Assembly (NCBI RefSeq): GCF_001894985.1
Contig: NZ_BCXG01000013.1
Span: forward strand, 1 to 64,000
Direction of reading: 5' to 3'
Length of the DNA stretch: 64,000 bases
DNA from: Rhodococcus tukisamuensis NBRC 100609
GTDB taxonomy: Bacteria > Actinomycetota > Actinomycetes > Mycobacteriales > Mycobacteriaceae
Program-made: the position numbers and the translations under genes
The notes under the pieces: generated by a model
Seen by the model: only the letters and a program-made list of their open reading frames with translations
What the model was told of the DNA's origin: nothing
Databases searched by the model: none
Shown here: positions 1 to 16,902 of the stretch, piece after piece
Numbering within the stretch: position 1 is the first letter of the stretch
Layout: each line of letters opens with the position of its first letter

Positions 1-115
1 CCCAGGTCACCGCCGGACGAAGCGACATTCCCGCAGGTGAACGCCTCGGCCGGCGCCCGGATGGTGCGAATCCGGACGAATTACGTCGTTGTGACTCGCA
101 CCACCCAGGCCGGGG

Positions 116-1402
116 TCAGGTCGGCAGTACCTGGACGCCGGCGAAGTTCCGCTTGCCCCGCCGGATCACCAGCCACTGGCCGTGCAGCAGGTCGGTGGTC
201 TGCGGCTCCCAGTCCTCGGCGTTGATCCGCCCGTTGTTCACCGAGGCCCCGCCCTCCTTGACCGTCCGGCGGGCGGCCCCCTTGCTCTCGCACAGCCCGC
301 TCACGACCAGCAGGTCCACGATCGTGGTCGCGTCGCCCGGACGGACCTGCGCGACCGACGCCTCCCGGAGCGCCGCGGCCAGCGTCGGCTCGTCGAGGTC
401 CGTCAGCTCGGCGCGACCGAACAACGCCTGGCTCGCCAGTTCGACGGCGGCGGTGTTGTGCGCGCCGTGCACCAACGTCGTCATCTCCGCGGCGAGACGC
501 TTCTGCGCGGTCCGGGCCTGCGGACGCTCGGCCGTCTCGGCCTCCAGCTCCGCCAGCTCGGCCTCGTCGAGGAAGGTGAACCAGCGCAGGTACTTGACCA
601 CGTCGGCGTCGCCGGTGTTCACGAAGTACTGGTACCAGGCGTACGGGCTGGTCATCTCCGGGTCGAGCCACAGGCTGCCGCCGCCGGTGGACTTGCCGAA
701 CTTCTTGCCGTCCGACGAGGTCACCAGGGGAACGGTGAGGGCGTGCACCGACTCGGCGTCGACCCGCCGGTTCAGCTCGACACCGGCGATGATGTTGCCC
801 CACTGGTCGGACCCGCCGACCTGCAGCGTGCAGCCGTGCTCGCGGCGCAGCTGCAGGTAGTCGTTCGCCTGCAGGAGCATGTAGCTGAACTCCGTGTAGG
901 ACATGCCGTCGGACTCGAGCCGGCGCTTGACGGTGTCGCGGGCCAGCATCACGTTGACGGAGAAGTGCTTGCCCACGTCGCGGAGGAAGTCGATGGCCGA
1001 GAGCTGCCCGGTCCATTTCATGTTGTTCTCGACGATCGCGGCACCCGGGCCGTCGAAGTCGACGAAGCGCTCGAGCTGCGAACGGATCCGCCCCGCCCAC
1101 TCGGCCACCGTGTCGGCGGAGTTCATCGTGCGCTCCCCCACGTCACGGGGGTCGCCGATCAGACCGGTGGCGCCGCCGGCGAGCACGATCGGCCGGTGCC
1201 CCGCCAGCTGGAAGCGCTTGAGCGCCAACAGGGGAACCAGGTGGCCTGCATGCAGGCTGGGCCCGGTCGGGTCGAACCCGGCATAGAGGGTGACCGGACC
1301 AGCATCGGCGTCGCGTCGAAGTGCGTCGAGATCGGTCGATTGCGCGATCAGTCCGCGCCAGCTCAGTTCGTCGATAATGTTCGCAGTCACGTGCACGATC
1401 AT
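116..1402 (-). CDS. tyrS: Tyrosyl-tRNA synthetase
   Basis: Class I aminoacyl-tRNA synthetase that charges tRNA-Tyr with tyrosine in the cytosol. The signature HAGH lies at residues 51-54 and the KMSKS-loop equivalent KFGKS at about 234-238. The C-terminus ([16 protein letters not shown]...) is an S4-type RNA-binding domain. At 428 aa it matches the roughly 424 aa of mycobacterial TyrS. I chose the ATG at 1402 because it overlaps the stop of the upstream glycosylase gene as ATGA, suggesting translational coupling. GTG codons at 1396 and 1390 are alternatives, and the one at 1390 would give exactly 424 aa. The pair mpg-tyrS is syntenic with Rv1688-Rv1689. Bases 1-115 downstream hold no gene that I can support. 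Confidence 0.96.
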   Translation of the reverse strand: MIVHVTANIIDELSWRGLIAQSTDLDALRRDADAGPVTLYAGFDPTGPSLHAGHLVPLLALKRFQLAGHRPIVLAGGATGLIGDPRDVGERTMNSADTVAEWAGRIRSQLERFVDFDGPGAAIVENNMKWTGQLSAIDFLRDVGKHFSVNVMLARDTVKRRLESDGMSYTEFSYMLLQANDYLQLRREHGCTLQVGGSDQWGNIIAGVELNRRVDAESVHALTVPLVTSSDGKKFGKSTGGGSLWLDPEMTSPYAWYQYFVNTGDADVVKYLRWFTFLDEAELAELEAETAERPQARTAQKRLAAEMTTLVHGAHNTAAVELASQALFGRAELTDLDEPTLAAALREASVAQVRPGDATTIVDLLVVSGLCESKGAARRTVKEGGASVNNGRINAEDWEPQTTDLLHGQWLVIRRGKRNFAGVQVLPT

Positions 1403-2049
1403 CCCGTATCCGGCGGTGCCGGTGCACGCGGGCTGCGCCGGTAGGCCGAGACCGCGGCCGATCCCGGAAGCCACAACCGCCACGGCCGGTCGGCCGCCCG
1501 CGATATCCCGACCCTGGGCCCGGCCGCCGCACCGGCCGCCGGGTCCAGCTCGAGCCGGACCCGGGATCGACCGGTGAGCAACTCGGATCCGTTGTCCGCC
1601 AGTGTGATCCCGACGGCCTGCCCCAGGTTCCCCGGTCCCCGGGCCAGGTCCCGCGGCCGCCGGCCGGGCCCCCGCCGCGACCGGACCACGCCCTCCCCCT
1701 CAATCACCTCGGCGGCCCGGAGCAGTACCGCTCCCGCAACCCCCTCGCCCGCACAGGTGACGTTCATGCAGAAGTGCAGGCCGTGACTGCGGTAGACGTA
1801 GAGTCGGCCAGCCGGCCCGAACATCACCGCGTTGCGAGCGGTCGGTCCCGGGTACGAGTGCGCCGCCGGGTCTGGCCACGGACCCGCCTCGTCGCCGCCG
1901 TACGCCTCGACCTCGACGATCCGGACTGTCACCTCCCCGACGCTCAGCCGCGCGCCGAGGACCAGGTGCGCCGCACTCAGCGGGTCCGCTCGGGCCAGTT
2001 CGCGCTGGGCCTGCCGCTGCCGGGTGGACTGCCGCGCGGGTTCGCTCAC
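1399..2049 (-). CDS. mpg: DNA-3-methyladenine glycosylase, AAG/MPG family
   Basis: Base-excision-repair glycosylase that removes alkylated purines (3-methyladenine family). At 216 aa it has the family length. It shows the family pattern: a catalytic glutamate in VEAYGG near residue 50, then the [11 protein letters not shown] segment and the [14 protein letters not shown] segment that shape the base-flipping pocket. The ATG start at 2049 fits the N-terminus. It overlaps tyrS by 4 bp and is divergent from the ABC exporter, with the operator-bearing intergenic region (2050-2157) between them. Counterpart of Rv1688. Substrate range cannot be read from the sequence. Confidence 0.93.
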   Translation of the reverse strand: MSEPARQSTRQRQAQRELARADPLSAAHLVLGARLSVGEVTVRIVEVEAYGGDEAGPWPDPAAHSYPGPTARNAVMFGPAGRLYVYRSHGLHFCMNVTCAGEGVAGAVLLRAAEVIEGEGVVRSRRGPGRRPRDLARGPGNLGQAVGITLADNGSELLTGRSRVRLELDPAAGAAAGPRVGISRAADRPWRLWLPGSAAVSAYRRSPRAPAPPDTG

Positions 2050-2114
2050 CAGGCGATTGTGCGCTTTCCCGCCCGAGTTCGGACCGTTGACCGCGGGTAC
2101 CGGACGGCGGTAAA

Positions 2115-2146
2115 TTCATCAGACGATGAGTTCATCGCTCGATGAA
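2115..2146. promoter_or_regulatory. Tandem inverted-repeat operator, probable TetR target
   Basis: Two copies of TTCATC-N4-GATGA(A/G) sit head to tail with a 16-bp period (2115-2130 and 2131-2146), directly ahead of the GAGG ribosome-binding site at 2149-2152. The second copy extends to a 7+7 bp perfect dyad with a 2-bp centre. They lie between the divergent mpg and ABC genes, and the operon's third gene encodes a TetR protein. Autoregulation by that TetR is therefore the simplest inference. Confidence 0.65.
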
Positions 2147-2157
2147 TTGAGGCGAAG

Positions 2158-2958
2158 ATGACTGGACCGGCCCACGAACGGGCGGCCACCGCCGCTCCCC
2201 CTCCCCTCCGACAAACTGCCCCCCAGCCCCCGGCCGACGCCACCATCGACATCCGGAACCTGGTGGTCCGGCGAGGCGGCCGGGAGGTCCTGCGAGACCT
2301 GACGCTGCGCGTCGGGCGCGGCACCATCACCGGACTCCTCGGCCCGTCGGGCTGCGGCAAGACCACGCTGATGCGCGCGATCGTCGGCACCCAGATCGTG
2401 GCGTCCGGCTCCGTGACCGTCCTCGGGCTGCCCGCCGGCTCGCGTCCCCTGCGCAGCCGCGTCGGGTACGTCACCCAGAACCCCACCGTCTACCTCGACC
2501 TGTCGGTCCGCGACAACGTCCGCTACTTCGCCTCGCTGTACGGCCGGTCGGGCCAGGCCGCCGCCGAGGCGATCGAGGCCGTCGGGCTCACCGCGCACAC
2601 CGACCAGCTGACGCGCGACCTCTCCGGCGGTGAACTCAGCCGGGTGTCGCTGGCCTGCGCGCTGGTCGCGAAGCCGGACCTGCTGGTCCTCGACGAACCG
2701 ACCGTCGGTCTCGACCCGGTCCTGCGGGCCGAACTGTGGGGACGCTTCGCCGATCTCGCCGCCGACGGCGTGACGCTGCTGGTGTCGAGTCACGTGATGG
2801 ACGAGGCCGAGCACTGCGGCGAACTGCTGCTCATGCGCGAGGGGCTGCTGCTGGCCCAGCTCACGCCGGCGCAACTGCGCGAGGAGACCCACGAGTCGAG
2901 CCTCGAACATGCCTTCCTCAGCCTGATCCGCGCCCATGAATCGGAGGCCGCGCGATGA
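2158..2958 (+). CDS. ABC exporter ATP-binding protein (multidrug/daunorubicin type)
   Basis: ATPase subunit of an ABC-2 type exporter. Walker A GPSGCGKT is at residues 62-69, the signature is LSGGELS (E in place of the usual Q) and Walker B is LLVLDEPTVGLDP. The first 30 or so residues are a low-complexity Ala/Pro extension. The ATG at 2158 has a GAGG ribosome-binding site 5 bp upstream. The stop overlaps the permease start by 4 bp (ATGA), so the two proteins are probably made stoichiometrically. Syntenic with Rv1687c, next to permease (Rv1686c) and TetR (Rv1685c). The transported compound is unknown; drug or lipid export is inferred from family only. Confidence 0.9.
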   Translation: MTGPAHERAATAAPPPLRQTAPQPPADATIDIRNLVVRRGGREVLRDLTLRVGRGTITGLLGPSGCGKTTLMRAIVGTQIVASGSVTVLGLPAGSRPLRSRVGYVTQNPTVYLDLSVRDNVRYFASLYGRSGQAAAEAIEAVGLTAHTDQLTRDLSGGELSRVSLACALVAKPDLLVLDEPTVGLDPVLRAELWGRFADLAADGVTLLVSSHVMDEAEHCGELLLMREGLLLAQLTPAQLREETHESSLEHAFLSLIRAHESEAAR

Positions 2959-3710
2959 ACGTCGGAATCTACGCGTCGAGCACCGGGCGGATCCTGCGGC
3001 AGCTACGGGGCGACCACCGCACCGTCGCGATGATCCTGCTGGTTCCGACGCTGCTGATGGTCCTGCTCTACTTCCTGTACGTGAACGTGCCGCCGACCCC
3101 GGGCCAGCCGCCGCTGTTCGACCGGATCGCGATCACCATGCTCGGCATCCTCCCGTTCGTGGTGATGTTCCTGATCACCTCCATCGCGATGCAGCGCGAA
3201 CGCGGGTCCGGCACCCTCGAACGGCTGCTGACCACCCCGATGGCCAAGCTGGACCTGCTCGGCGGCTACGGCACCGCGTTCTCGCTGGCCGCCGCCGCGC
3301 AGGCCGGGCTGGCCTGCCTGGTCACCTTCGGGCTGCTCGGACTCACCATCGCCGGCAGCGTCGGATGGGTGGTGCTGATCGCGGTCGTCGATGCCGTCCT
3401 CGGCGTCTCCCTCGGCCTGCTGTGCAGCGCGTTCGCCCGCACCGAGTTCCAGGCGGTGCAGTTCATGCCGGTGGTGGTGATCCCGCAGCTGTTCCTCTGC
3501 GGCCTGCTGGTGCCGCGGGACCAGCTGCCGCAGTGGCTCGAATGGATCTCGAACGTGATGCCGCTGAGCTACGCCGTCGACGCGCTGCAGCAGGTGGCGA
3601 GGCACCCGGGCGCGACCGCGCTGATGTGGCGCGACCTCGCGGTGGTGGCCGGGTTCGCCGTGGTCGCGCTGTGCCTGGCGGCCGCGACGCTGCGCCGGCG
3701 GACGCCGTGA
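2955..3710 (+). CDS. ABC-2 type exporter permease
   Basis: Membrane subunit pairing with the ATPase encoded just upstream. The 251-residue protein has about six hydrophobic segments, starting with VAMILLVPTLLMVLLYFLYV at about 25-45. It carries the ABC-2 family hallmarks: the cytoplasmic segment ERGSGTLERLLTTPM between helices, and the later PLSYAVDAL motif near the C-terminus. It overlaps the ATPase gene by 4 bp and the TetR gene by 4 bp (GTGA at 3707), making a tight three-gene operon. Counterpart of Rv1686c. Confidence 0.9.
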   Translation: MNVGIYASSTGRILRQLRGDHRTVAMILLVPTLLMVLLYFLYVNVPPTPGQPPLFDRIAITMLGILPFVVMFLITSIAMQRERGSGTLERLLTTPMAKLDLLGGYGTAFSLAAAAQAGLACLVTFGLLGLTIAGSVGWVVLIAVVDAVLGVSLGLLCSAFARTEFQAVQFMPVVVIPQLFLCGLLVPRDQLPQWLEWISNVMPLSYAVDALQQVARHPGATALMWRDLAVVAGFAVVALCLAAATLRRRTP

Positions 3711-4318
3711 CCGGGCCGGCCACCACCGGCACCCGCAGTGGACGACGCCCCGGCAGCCCGGCCACCCGCGACCACATCCTCGCCGTCGCCCGCAGCCGGT
3801 TCGCCGAGCAGGGCTTCGACCAGACGTCGGTGCGGTCGATCGCCGCCGCGGCCGAGGTGGACCCGTCCCTGGTCCACCACTACTTCCGGTCCAAGCGCGA
3901 GCTGTTCCTGGCCGCCGTCGCGATTCCCGTGGACCCCGAGGTGGTGCTGGCGACCGTGCTCGACGCGCCGACGGACGAACTGGGTGAACGCCTGCTCCGG
4001 GTGGTGCTCTCGCTGTGGGACTCGCCGCAGGGCGAGGCGCTGCTCGCCGCGTTCCGCACCGCGCTCACCGGCGAGTCGGTGGGGCTGATCCGCACCTTCA
4101 TCACGGAGGTGGTGCTCAGTCAGATCGCCGGCCGGGTGGACCAGCCGCCCGGCTCCGCGCCGCTGCGCACCGGGATGGTCGCCACCCAGATGTCCGGGAT
4201 CGTGCTCTCGCGCTACCTGCTGCGCATCGACCCGATCGCGACGCTGCCTGCCGACCGGCTGGTCGCTCTCGCCGGCCCGGTCCTGCAGCACTACCTGACT
4301 GGCGACCTCGACGGCTGA
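3707..4318 (+). CDS. TetR-family transcriptional regulator
   Basis: DNA-binding repressor of 203 aa with an N-terminal helix-turn-helix (residues about 15-60; ARSRFAEQGFDQTSVRSIAA followed by VDPSLVHHYFRSKRELF), typical of TetR. The reading frame is open far upstream, but the likely start is the GTG at 3707 that overlaps the permease stop. The C-terminal ligand domain is unlike anything I can name. Because it is the last gene of the exporter operon and a tandem dyad precedes the operon, it probably represses its own operon and possibly mpg. Corresponds to Rv1685c. Confidence 0.9.
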   Translation: MTGPATTGTRSGRRPGSPATRDHILAVARSRFAEQGFDQTSVRSIAAAAEVDPSLVHHYFRSKRELFLAAVAIPVDPEVVLATVLDAPTDELGERLLRVVLSLWDSPQGEALLAAFRTALTGESVGLIRTFITEVVLSQIAGRVDQPPGSAPLRTGMVATQMSGIVLSRYLLRIDPIATLPADRLVALAGPVLQHYLTGDLDG

Positions 4319-4328
4319 GCGCGCCGCA

Positions 4329-4547
4329 CTACTGCTGCGGCGCCGACTCCGCGCGGGCGAGGAGCGCCAGGTGCTCGTCCTCGGCGACGTCGCGAGCCTC
4401 GTCGACCAGCAGCACCGGGATGCCGTCCTCGATCGGGTACGCGCGACGCAGCCGCGGGTTGTAGAGCAGCTCGTCGTCGACCAGCAGGAGCGGGCCCTTG
4501 TCCTGCGGGCAGGCCAGGATGCTCAGCAGGGTGGGGTCAAGCGCCAC
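4329..4547 (-). CDS. Trm112-family small protein
   Basis: A 72-residue protein of the Trm112/UPF0434 type. It has the opening LLSILACPQDKGPLLLVDDELLYNPRLR and the central AYPIEDGIPVLLVDEAR motif shared by that family. In this copy only one cysteine is visible, so the zinc knuckle is reduced, as is common in bacterial members. Eukaryotic Trm112 activates methyltransferases; the role in actinobacteria is unclear. GTG start at 4547 behind GAGGG. Counterpart of Rv1684, convergent with the TetR gene 10 bp away. Confidence 0.85.
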   Translation of the reverse strand: MALDPTLLSILACPQDKGPLLLVDDELLYNPRLRRAYPIEDGIPVLLVDEARDVAEDEHLALLARAESAPQQ

Positions 4548-4596
4548 GGAAGATCCCTCTCGTCACCGGAATGTCTCGGCGCCCACGCTACCGTCG

Positions 4597-7572
4597 CTAC
4601 CCGGTCAGCGCCGCACTGCCCCGCTCCCGGAGTTTGGTCACCACCGCGCGGGTCAGTCGGCGGTACTTGTCCTGCTCGCTGTCGTAGAACCACGACCGCA
4701 CACCGGGATTCGGCAGGCCCGTCGCCCGGATCTCGGTGCGGCGCAGCCGGTACGAGTTGCTGATCGGGATCTCGGGCAGGACGTGCACGAGATCGGGTCG
4801 CTGCCGTGGCGCCAGGTGCGCGAAGGCGTCCGTCAGGTCCACCGCGGTCAGCGAGGCGTCCGGCAGCAGCCGCACCGCGACCGCCGACAACTCCTCCTCG
4901 CCGAGCGGAATCCCGTAGGCCAGCGAGACGTCGACCTGGCCGAGGGCGCCGAGCGCGTCGACGATCGGCTGGTTGAACACCGGCCCGCGCCGCGCCCGGA
5001 CCACGGTGGACCGGTCGTCCATCAACCAGAAGTCGCCGTCGGCGTCCTGCCGGAACAGGTGCTCGGTGGGCACCCAGGCGTCACCGGCGGCGAACACCCC
5101 GCGCTGGGCGCCGTCGAGGGTCTCGCTCGCCGTGGCCTGGCCGAGCAGCAGCCCCACCTCGCCGGGGGCGCACTCGCGGACCAGGCCGCGCTCGTCCTCG
5201 AGGTAGGTGCCGGCGATCGGGTCGTAGGCGGCGATCCGGACGGGCGTGCTGCCCGGCAGCCGCCGTCCCTTGGAGCCCGGCTTGGCGCCCGAGACGTTGG
5301 CCAGCACCACCGCGCCCTCGGTGGAGGCGTAGAACTCGAGCACCTGCGCCGGCGCAAACCGCTTCATGGTGCGCAGCCACAGCCCGCGCGGCATGCCGGA
5401 CCCGACGAAGAGCCGGATCGAATGGTTCCCTGCCAGGCCGAAGGCCGGGTTGTCGACCAGTTCGCGCATCATCGTCCAGGTGTAGGCGACGACGGTGACG
5501 CCGTACCGGTGCACCTCCGCCTCGAACCGCTCCGGGTCCAGCCCCCGCGACAGCGCGATCCGGGCGCCGCCCGCGATCGCGCCGCCGAGCGTCGCCAGCA
5601 GGACCGACGAATGGTAAAGCGGGGCAATGGAGTACACGGTGTCGCCGCGACCGAGGTTGGCCGCGGTGGCGGTGCCGAAGGCGGACAGCGCCCAGCGGTA
5701 GTTGGTCACCCGCTTGGCCTCCAGGCGTCCGCCGGACCGGCCGAACAACACGAAGGCCAGCTCGTTCGCACGGCCGGGGTTGGGCTGGTACCACGCGGGC
5801 AGGTCCACCTCGTCGGGATCGATCTGCTCGAGGTCGACCGTGCCAGAGTCCGGTTCGGTGTCCAGCAGCCGGGACTCGCCGCCACCGAGCACCAGCACCC
5901 GGGCGCCGAGCGACTCGGCCGCGGCCAGGTTGTCGGGGTCGCAGACGACGACCCCGACGCCGCTCAGCTCGGCCGCGGCGACCAGGTCGGCGGTGGGCGG
6001 GAGCAGCACGGCGACCGCACCGATCCGCGACAGCGCCGCGATCGCGGTCAGTGCGCTGGGCCGGGTCTCCATCAGCACGCCGATGCGCGCCGCCGGACGC
6101 ACCCCGCACAGGATCAGCCCCCGCACCACGTTGTCGATCCGGGTGTTGACGGACTCGTTGGTGTACGCCCGGTCGTCGAACAGGAAGCACTCACCCTGCG
6201 GAGACTTGGCGCCGGCCTCCTCGAGCAGCCGGCCCAGCGAGATGGTGGTGTGCGTCTGGATCTGCCCGAGCCGGACCAGGCGCGGCAGCGCGCGGGCGGC
6301 CTCGACGGACAGCTCGCGGGTGCCCCGAACCGCCTGAGAGGTGACGTCGACGACACCCCTGGTGATGCCGACCCCGACCTCCGCGATGGAGGCGCCGGTG
6401 TGCAGGATCCGGTCGCTCACCGAGACGCCGGTCTCGTCGGCGGGCTGCTCGACGCGGGTCATCACCTCGACGGCCTCGGGCCGCGGCCCCGACCCGTCCT
6501 GCCAGCGCACCCACTCGCCGGTGGTCGGCCAGGTCTGCGCGGCCGCAAGCGAACCCACGACCAGTCCGAAATGGCCTGCGCGCAAGGTGGACTCGAAGAC
6601 CTTCGCCTTCGGAGCGGCCTTCCGGATGCCGCGCACGGCCACCGGCTGACCGATGTCGTCGACCTCCCCGACGAAGGCGAGGATGGGGCAGGTCAGCTCC
6701 GCCAGCGAAACCGGCCGGTCGCCGATCACGAACCCGCCGGACATCATCCGGTTGTGCACGATGAACTGCTGGAGCAACTCTGCGACGGCCGGACCGGACC
6801 AGGCCACCCAGCCCTCGGTGGACAGGAACCGGCGCTGCTGCTCCCGGGGCAGGAGTGCCTCCCGGTCGTGCAACTGACGCAGGAAGTCCAGCCTGGACTT
6901 CGCCGTCTTGACCGGATCGAGTAGCTGGAATCCCGTGCGGGCCATCCATCCCGCGATGGAGAGCCGGGTGAACACGTGGTCCGCGAGGAAGTCCGCGGCG
7001 CGGGTGGCCAGGCCGGCCGGGATCCCGAGCGGCAGCGCGGCCAGTGTGTCCACCGGTGCGCCGAAGGTGACGAGACTGGCGATGTTCTTGCACCGTCGGT
7101 ACGCGGCCGCCTGGTAGCAGAACATGCCGCCCTGCGAGTAACCGGACAGGTGCACGTCCCGTCCGGTGTGCTTGTGCACCCGGTCGATGATGTCGCTGAT
7201 CGCCACGACGTGGTCGGTCAGGGTGCGGTCCCAACCGCCGTCCTCCGTTGCGGGCGAACCGAAGTCGACCACCCAGGGGTCCAGGCCCATGCCGTGCAGG
7301 ATGCCGACCGCGCCCTGGTCCTGGGTGACGTCGTAGACGTCGGCGGACATCATCATCGGGGGCACGAGCACGATCGGCGGCCGTGCGACGTCGGCGGCCT
7401 CGTCGGCGAAGTAGCGGCGCAGCCGGTACATCGGTTCGCGTTCGACGACCCGGAACTCCGACGGCTGGGCTTCGGTCTCGAGGCCACCGAGCCGCATGAC
7501 CTCGAGACCGTTCTGGGCGGTGGCGACCACCCGCCGCACGGAACCGTTCAGAATCTCCGGATACCAACCCAC
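4597..7572 (-). CDS. Fused alpha/beta hydrolase and acyl-CoA synthetase-like protein (Rv1683 type)
   Basis: A 991-residue two-domain protein. Residues about 50-370 form a PhaC/lipase-like alpha/beta hydrolase with nucleophile elbow GYSQGG (144-149). Residues about 450-990 resemble AMP-forming acyl-CoA synthetases (FYASTEG; FAAGDAW...DADGDFWLMDDR). The M. tuberculosis homologue Rv1683 is described as a bifunctional lipase/acyl-CoA synthase in triacylglycerol metabolism. Odd points: the phosphate-binding loop reads LFGRSGGRLEAK instead of the usual TSGTTGxPK, and the C-terminal catalytic-lysine segment reads SNSYRLRR with no lysine at the expected place. The synthetase half may therefore be altered or inactive. 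GTG start at 7572 behind TTGGGGG. A possible -10 (TATAGT) lies at 7608-7613. Confidence 0.88.
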   Translation of the reverse strand: MGWYPEILNGSVRRVVATAQNGLEVMRLGGLETEAQPSEFRVVEREPMYRLRRYFADEAADVARPPIVLVPPMMMSADVYDVTQDQGAVGILHGMGLDPWVVDFGSPATEDGGWDRTLTDHVVAISDIIDRVHKHTGRDVHLSGYSQGGMFCYQAAAYRRCKNIASLVTFGAPVDTLAALPLGIPAGLATRAADFLADHVFTRLSIAGWMARTGFQLLDPVKTAKSRLDFLRQLHDREALLPREQQRRFLSTEGWVAWSGPAVAELLQQFIVHNRMMSGGFVIGDRPVSLAELTCPILAFVGEVDDIGQPVAVRGIRKAAPKAKVFESTLRAGHFGLVVGSLAAAQTWPTTGEWVRWQDGSGPRPEAVEVMTRVEQPADETGVSVSDRILHTGASIAEVGVGITRGVVDVTSQAVRGTRELSVEAARALPRLVRLGQIQTHTTISLGRLLEEAGAKSPQGECFLFDDRAYTNESVNTRIDNVVRGLILCGVRPAARIGVLMETRPSALTAIAALSRIGAVAVLLPPTADLVAAAELSGVGVVVCDPDNLAAAESLGARVLVLGGGESRLLDTEPDSGTVDLEQIDPDEVDLPAWYQPNPGRANELAFVLFGRSGGRLEAKRVTNYRWALSAFGTATAANLGRGDTVYSIAPLYHSSVLLATLGGAIAGGARIALSRGLDPERFEAEVHRYGVTVVAYTWTMMRELVDNPAFGLAGNHSIRLFVGSGMPRGLWLRTMKRFAPAQVLEFYASTEGAVVLANVSGAKPGSKGRRLPGSTPVRIAAYDPIAGTYLEDERGLVRECAPGEVGLLLGQATASETLDGAQRGVFAAGDAWVPTEHLFRQDADGDFWLMDDRSTVVRARRGPVFNQPIVDALGALGQVDVSLAYGIPLGEEELSAVAVRLLPDASLTAVDLTDAFAHLAPRQRPDLVHVLPEIPISNSYRLRRTEIRATGLPNPGVRSWFYDSEQDKYRRLTRAVVTKLRERGSAALTG

Positions 7573-7607
7573 TGTGCCCCCAATGACTCGACGATCACGC
7601 TGGGGTC

Positions 7608-7613
7608 ACTATA
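7608..7613 (-). promoter_or_regulatory. Possible -10 element for the hydrolase/synthetase gene
   Basis: Read on the minus strand this is TATAGT, in the only AT-rich patch of the 65-bp gap between argH and the fused hydrolase gene. It lies 35 bp upstream of the GTG start. No convincing -35 was seen, so this rests on the hexamer alone. Confidence 0.35.
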
Positions 7614-7637
7614 TTCTGCGCCGCCACGCAGAGCCGA

Positions 7638-10261
<2,624 letters not shown>

Positions 10262-10324
10262 GGTCTTTGTGCTCCTTAAGGTTGGAAAGCCTCGCCAGTA
10301 CGTGAGGCGAGAGGTTCAGTTGTC

Positions 10325-10341
10325 GGGCCGTCGATCGGCCC
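10325..10341 (-). terminator. GC hairpin between argR and argG
   Basis: GGGCCG-TCGAT-CGGCCC, a 6-bp perfect stem with a 5-nt loop immediately downstream of the argR stop codon. There is no U-tract. It could be a weak terminator, attenuator or mRNA-stabilising structure separating argCJBDFR from argGH. Confidence 0.4.
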
Positions 10342-10342
10342 G

Positions 10343-13048
<2,706 letters not shown>

Positions 13049-13052
<4 letters not shown>

Positions 13053-13962
13053 GACTGTCCTTCGAGGTTCTGGGTGGTGGGTGCGGGGGTGACCATGGTG
13101 CCGATGCCGGTGCCGGTGAGCAGTTCGAGCAGTACCGAGTGCGCGACGCGACCGTCGATCACGTGCGCGGAGGGGACGCCGCCGTGCACCGCGCGCAGGC
13201 AGGCCTCCATCTTCGGGACCATGCCCGCGTCGAGGCTCGGCAGCAGCTTTTCCAGTGTGGCGGAGTCGATCTCGCTGGCCAGCGACGACCGGTCCGGCCA
13301 GTCGGTGTACAGGCCCTCGACGTCGGTGAGCATCACCAGTCGCTCGGCGCCGATCGCCTCCGCGAGCGCGGCGGCGGCGGTGTCGGCGTTGATGTTGTGC
13401 ACCACGCCGTCGGCGTCGGGGGCGATGGTGGAGACCACCGGGATGCGCCCCGCGGCGATCAGGTCGAGCACCGCGTCGGGGTTGACGGTGGTGACGTCGC
13501 CGACGAGGCCGATGTCGGTGGCCTGGCCGTCGACCTGGACGGTGCGGCGGGTCGCGGTGAACAGGTGCGCGTCCTCGCCGGAGATCCCGACCGCGTACGG
13601 GCCGTGTGCGTTGATCAGCCCGACCAGTTCACGGCCGACCTGCCCGAAGAGCACCATCCGGACCACGTCCATGACTTCCGGTGTGGTGACCCGGAATCCG
13701 CCCCGGAACTCGCCCTCCATGCCCAGACGCGTCAGCATGGCGTTGATCTGCGGGCCGCCGCCGTGCACGACGACCGGGTGCATGCCGACCGTGCGCAGGA
13801 ACGCCATGTCCGCCGCGAACGCGCTCTTGAGCTCGTCGTCGACCATCGCGTTGCCGCCGTACTTGACCACGACGATCTTGCCGTGGAAACGCTGCAGCCA
13901 GGGCAGCGCCTCGGCGAGCACCTGCGCGCGGGCGGTGTCGTCAAGATGCTCGACGCCGGCAC

Positions 13963-13966
<4 letters not shown>
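13049..13966 (-). CDS. argB: N-acetylglutamate kinase
   Basis: Second committed step of the acetylated arginine pathway and the usual target of arginine feedback. The 305-residue protein has the [12 protein letters not shown] lysine/glycine loop near residue 30 and [10 protein letters not shown] near 68, both diagnostic for the amino-acid kinase fold. The ATG at 13966 overlaps the argJ stop by 4 bp. Confidence 0.97.
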
Positions 13967-16296
<2,330 letters not shown>

Positions 16297-16337
16297 ATCT
16301 CATGCACGCGCAGTCGCTCCGGCCGTCCCCGGCCGCT

Positions 16338-16826
16338 TCAGCCCACGAAGGCGACCGCGTAGAACACCCAGCTCGTCACGGCGGTGAGGATCATGCCGAC
16401 CGCGGCCACCGGGGCCCACCGCCGATGCCACGCGGAGTGCCCACCCGGCTGCGGCGGACTGCCGAAGTTGCGCACCGCCCGGACGATCACCACCGGCCAC
16501 AACAGCACCGAGAATACGGCGAACACCAGGTGGACGGCCAGGGCCGTCCACACCACACCGGACGCCTCGCCCCCGACCACGCCGGCCGCGCGCTCCTCCC
16601 AGCCGTTGAGCCGGACGTCCAACTCGAAGAGCACCACGGCGACCAGCAGTCCGAGGCCCAGCGGGATCTGCACCCGCCGGTGCAGGCCGAACCGGCGCCG
16701 GACCTTCACCTGGTACACACTCCACACCAGGGCGACGGTCACCAGAGCCATGACGAGGACCATCAGGTCCATCGCCAGGGAGGCCCTCGTACCGAAGAAC
16801 CCGTCGATCCCGCTGAAGTCGTCCAT
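16338..16826 (-). CDS. DUF420-like integral membrane protein
   Basis: A 162-residue protein with four hydrophobic segments (about 17-38, 52-68, 86-109 and 133-158). It has a conserved-looking arrangement of His and Trp residues (GLHRRVQIPLGL, HSAWHRRWAP) typical of DUF420, a family near cytochrome-oxidase assembly genes in other bacteria. I chose the ATG at 16826 because residues before it look non-genic. A 25-bp palindrome 77 bp upstream may control it. Precise role unknown. Confidence 0.7.
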   Translation of the reverse strand: MDDFSGIDGFFGTRASLAMDLMVLVMALVTVALVWSVYQVKVRRRFGLHRRVQIPLGLGLLVAVVLFELDVRLNGWEERAAGVVGGEASGVVWTALAVHLVFAVFSVLLWPVVIVRAVRNFGSPPQPGGHSAWHRRWAPVAAVGMILTAVTSWVFYAVAFVG

Positions 16827-16902
16827 CACAGAGCCCGTGCCTTTTCGTCGTCGGATGCCCGGCGGCACCACCTTTGATGCCGCTCTCGCGCGTTGACGGC
16901 GA

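Noticed and set aside
4498-6924. An 808-codon open frame on the plus strand opposite the hydrolase/synthetase fusion
   Set aside because: It is an antisense shadow caused by high GC; the minus-strand frame contains recognisable enzyme domains.
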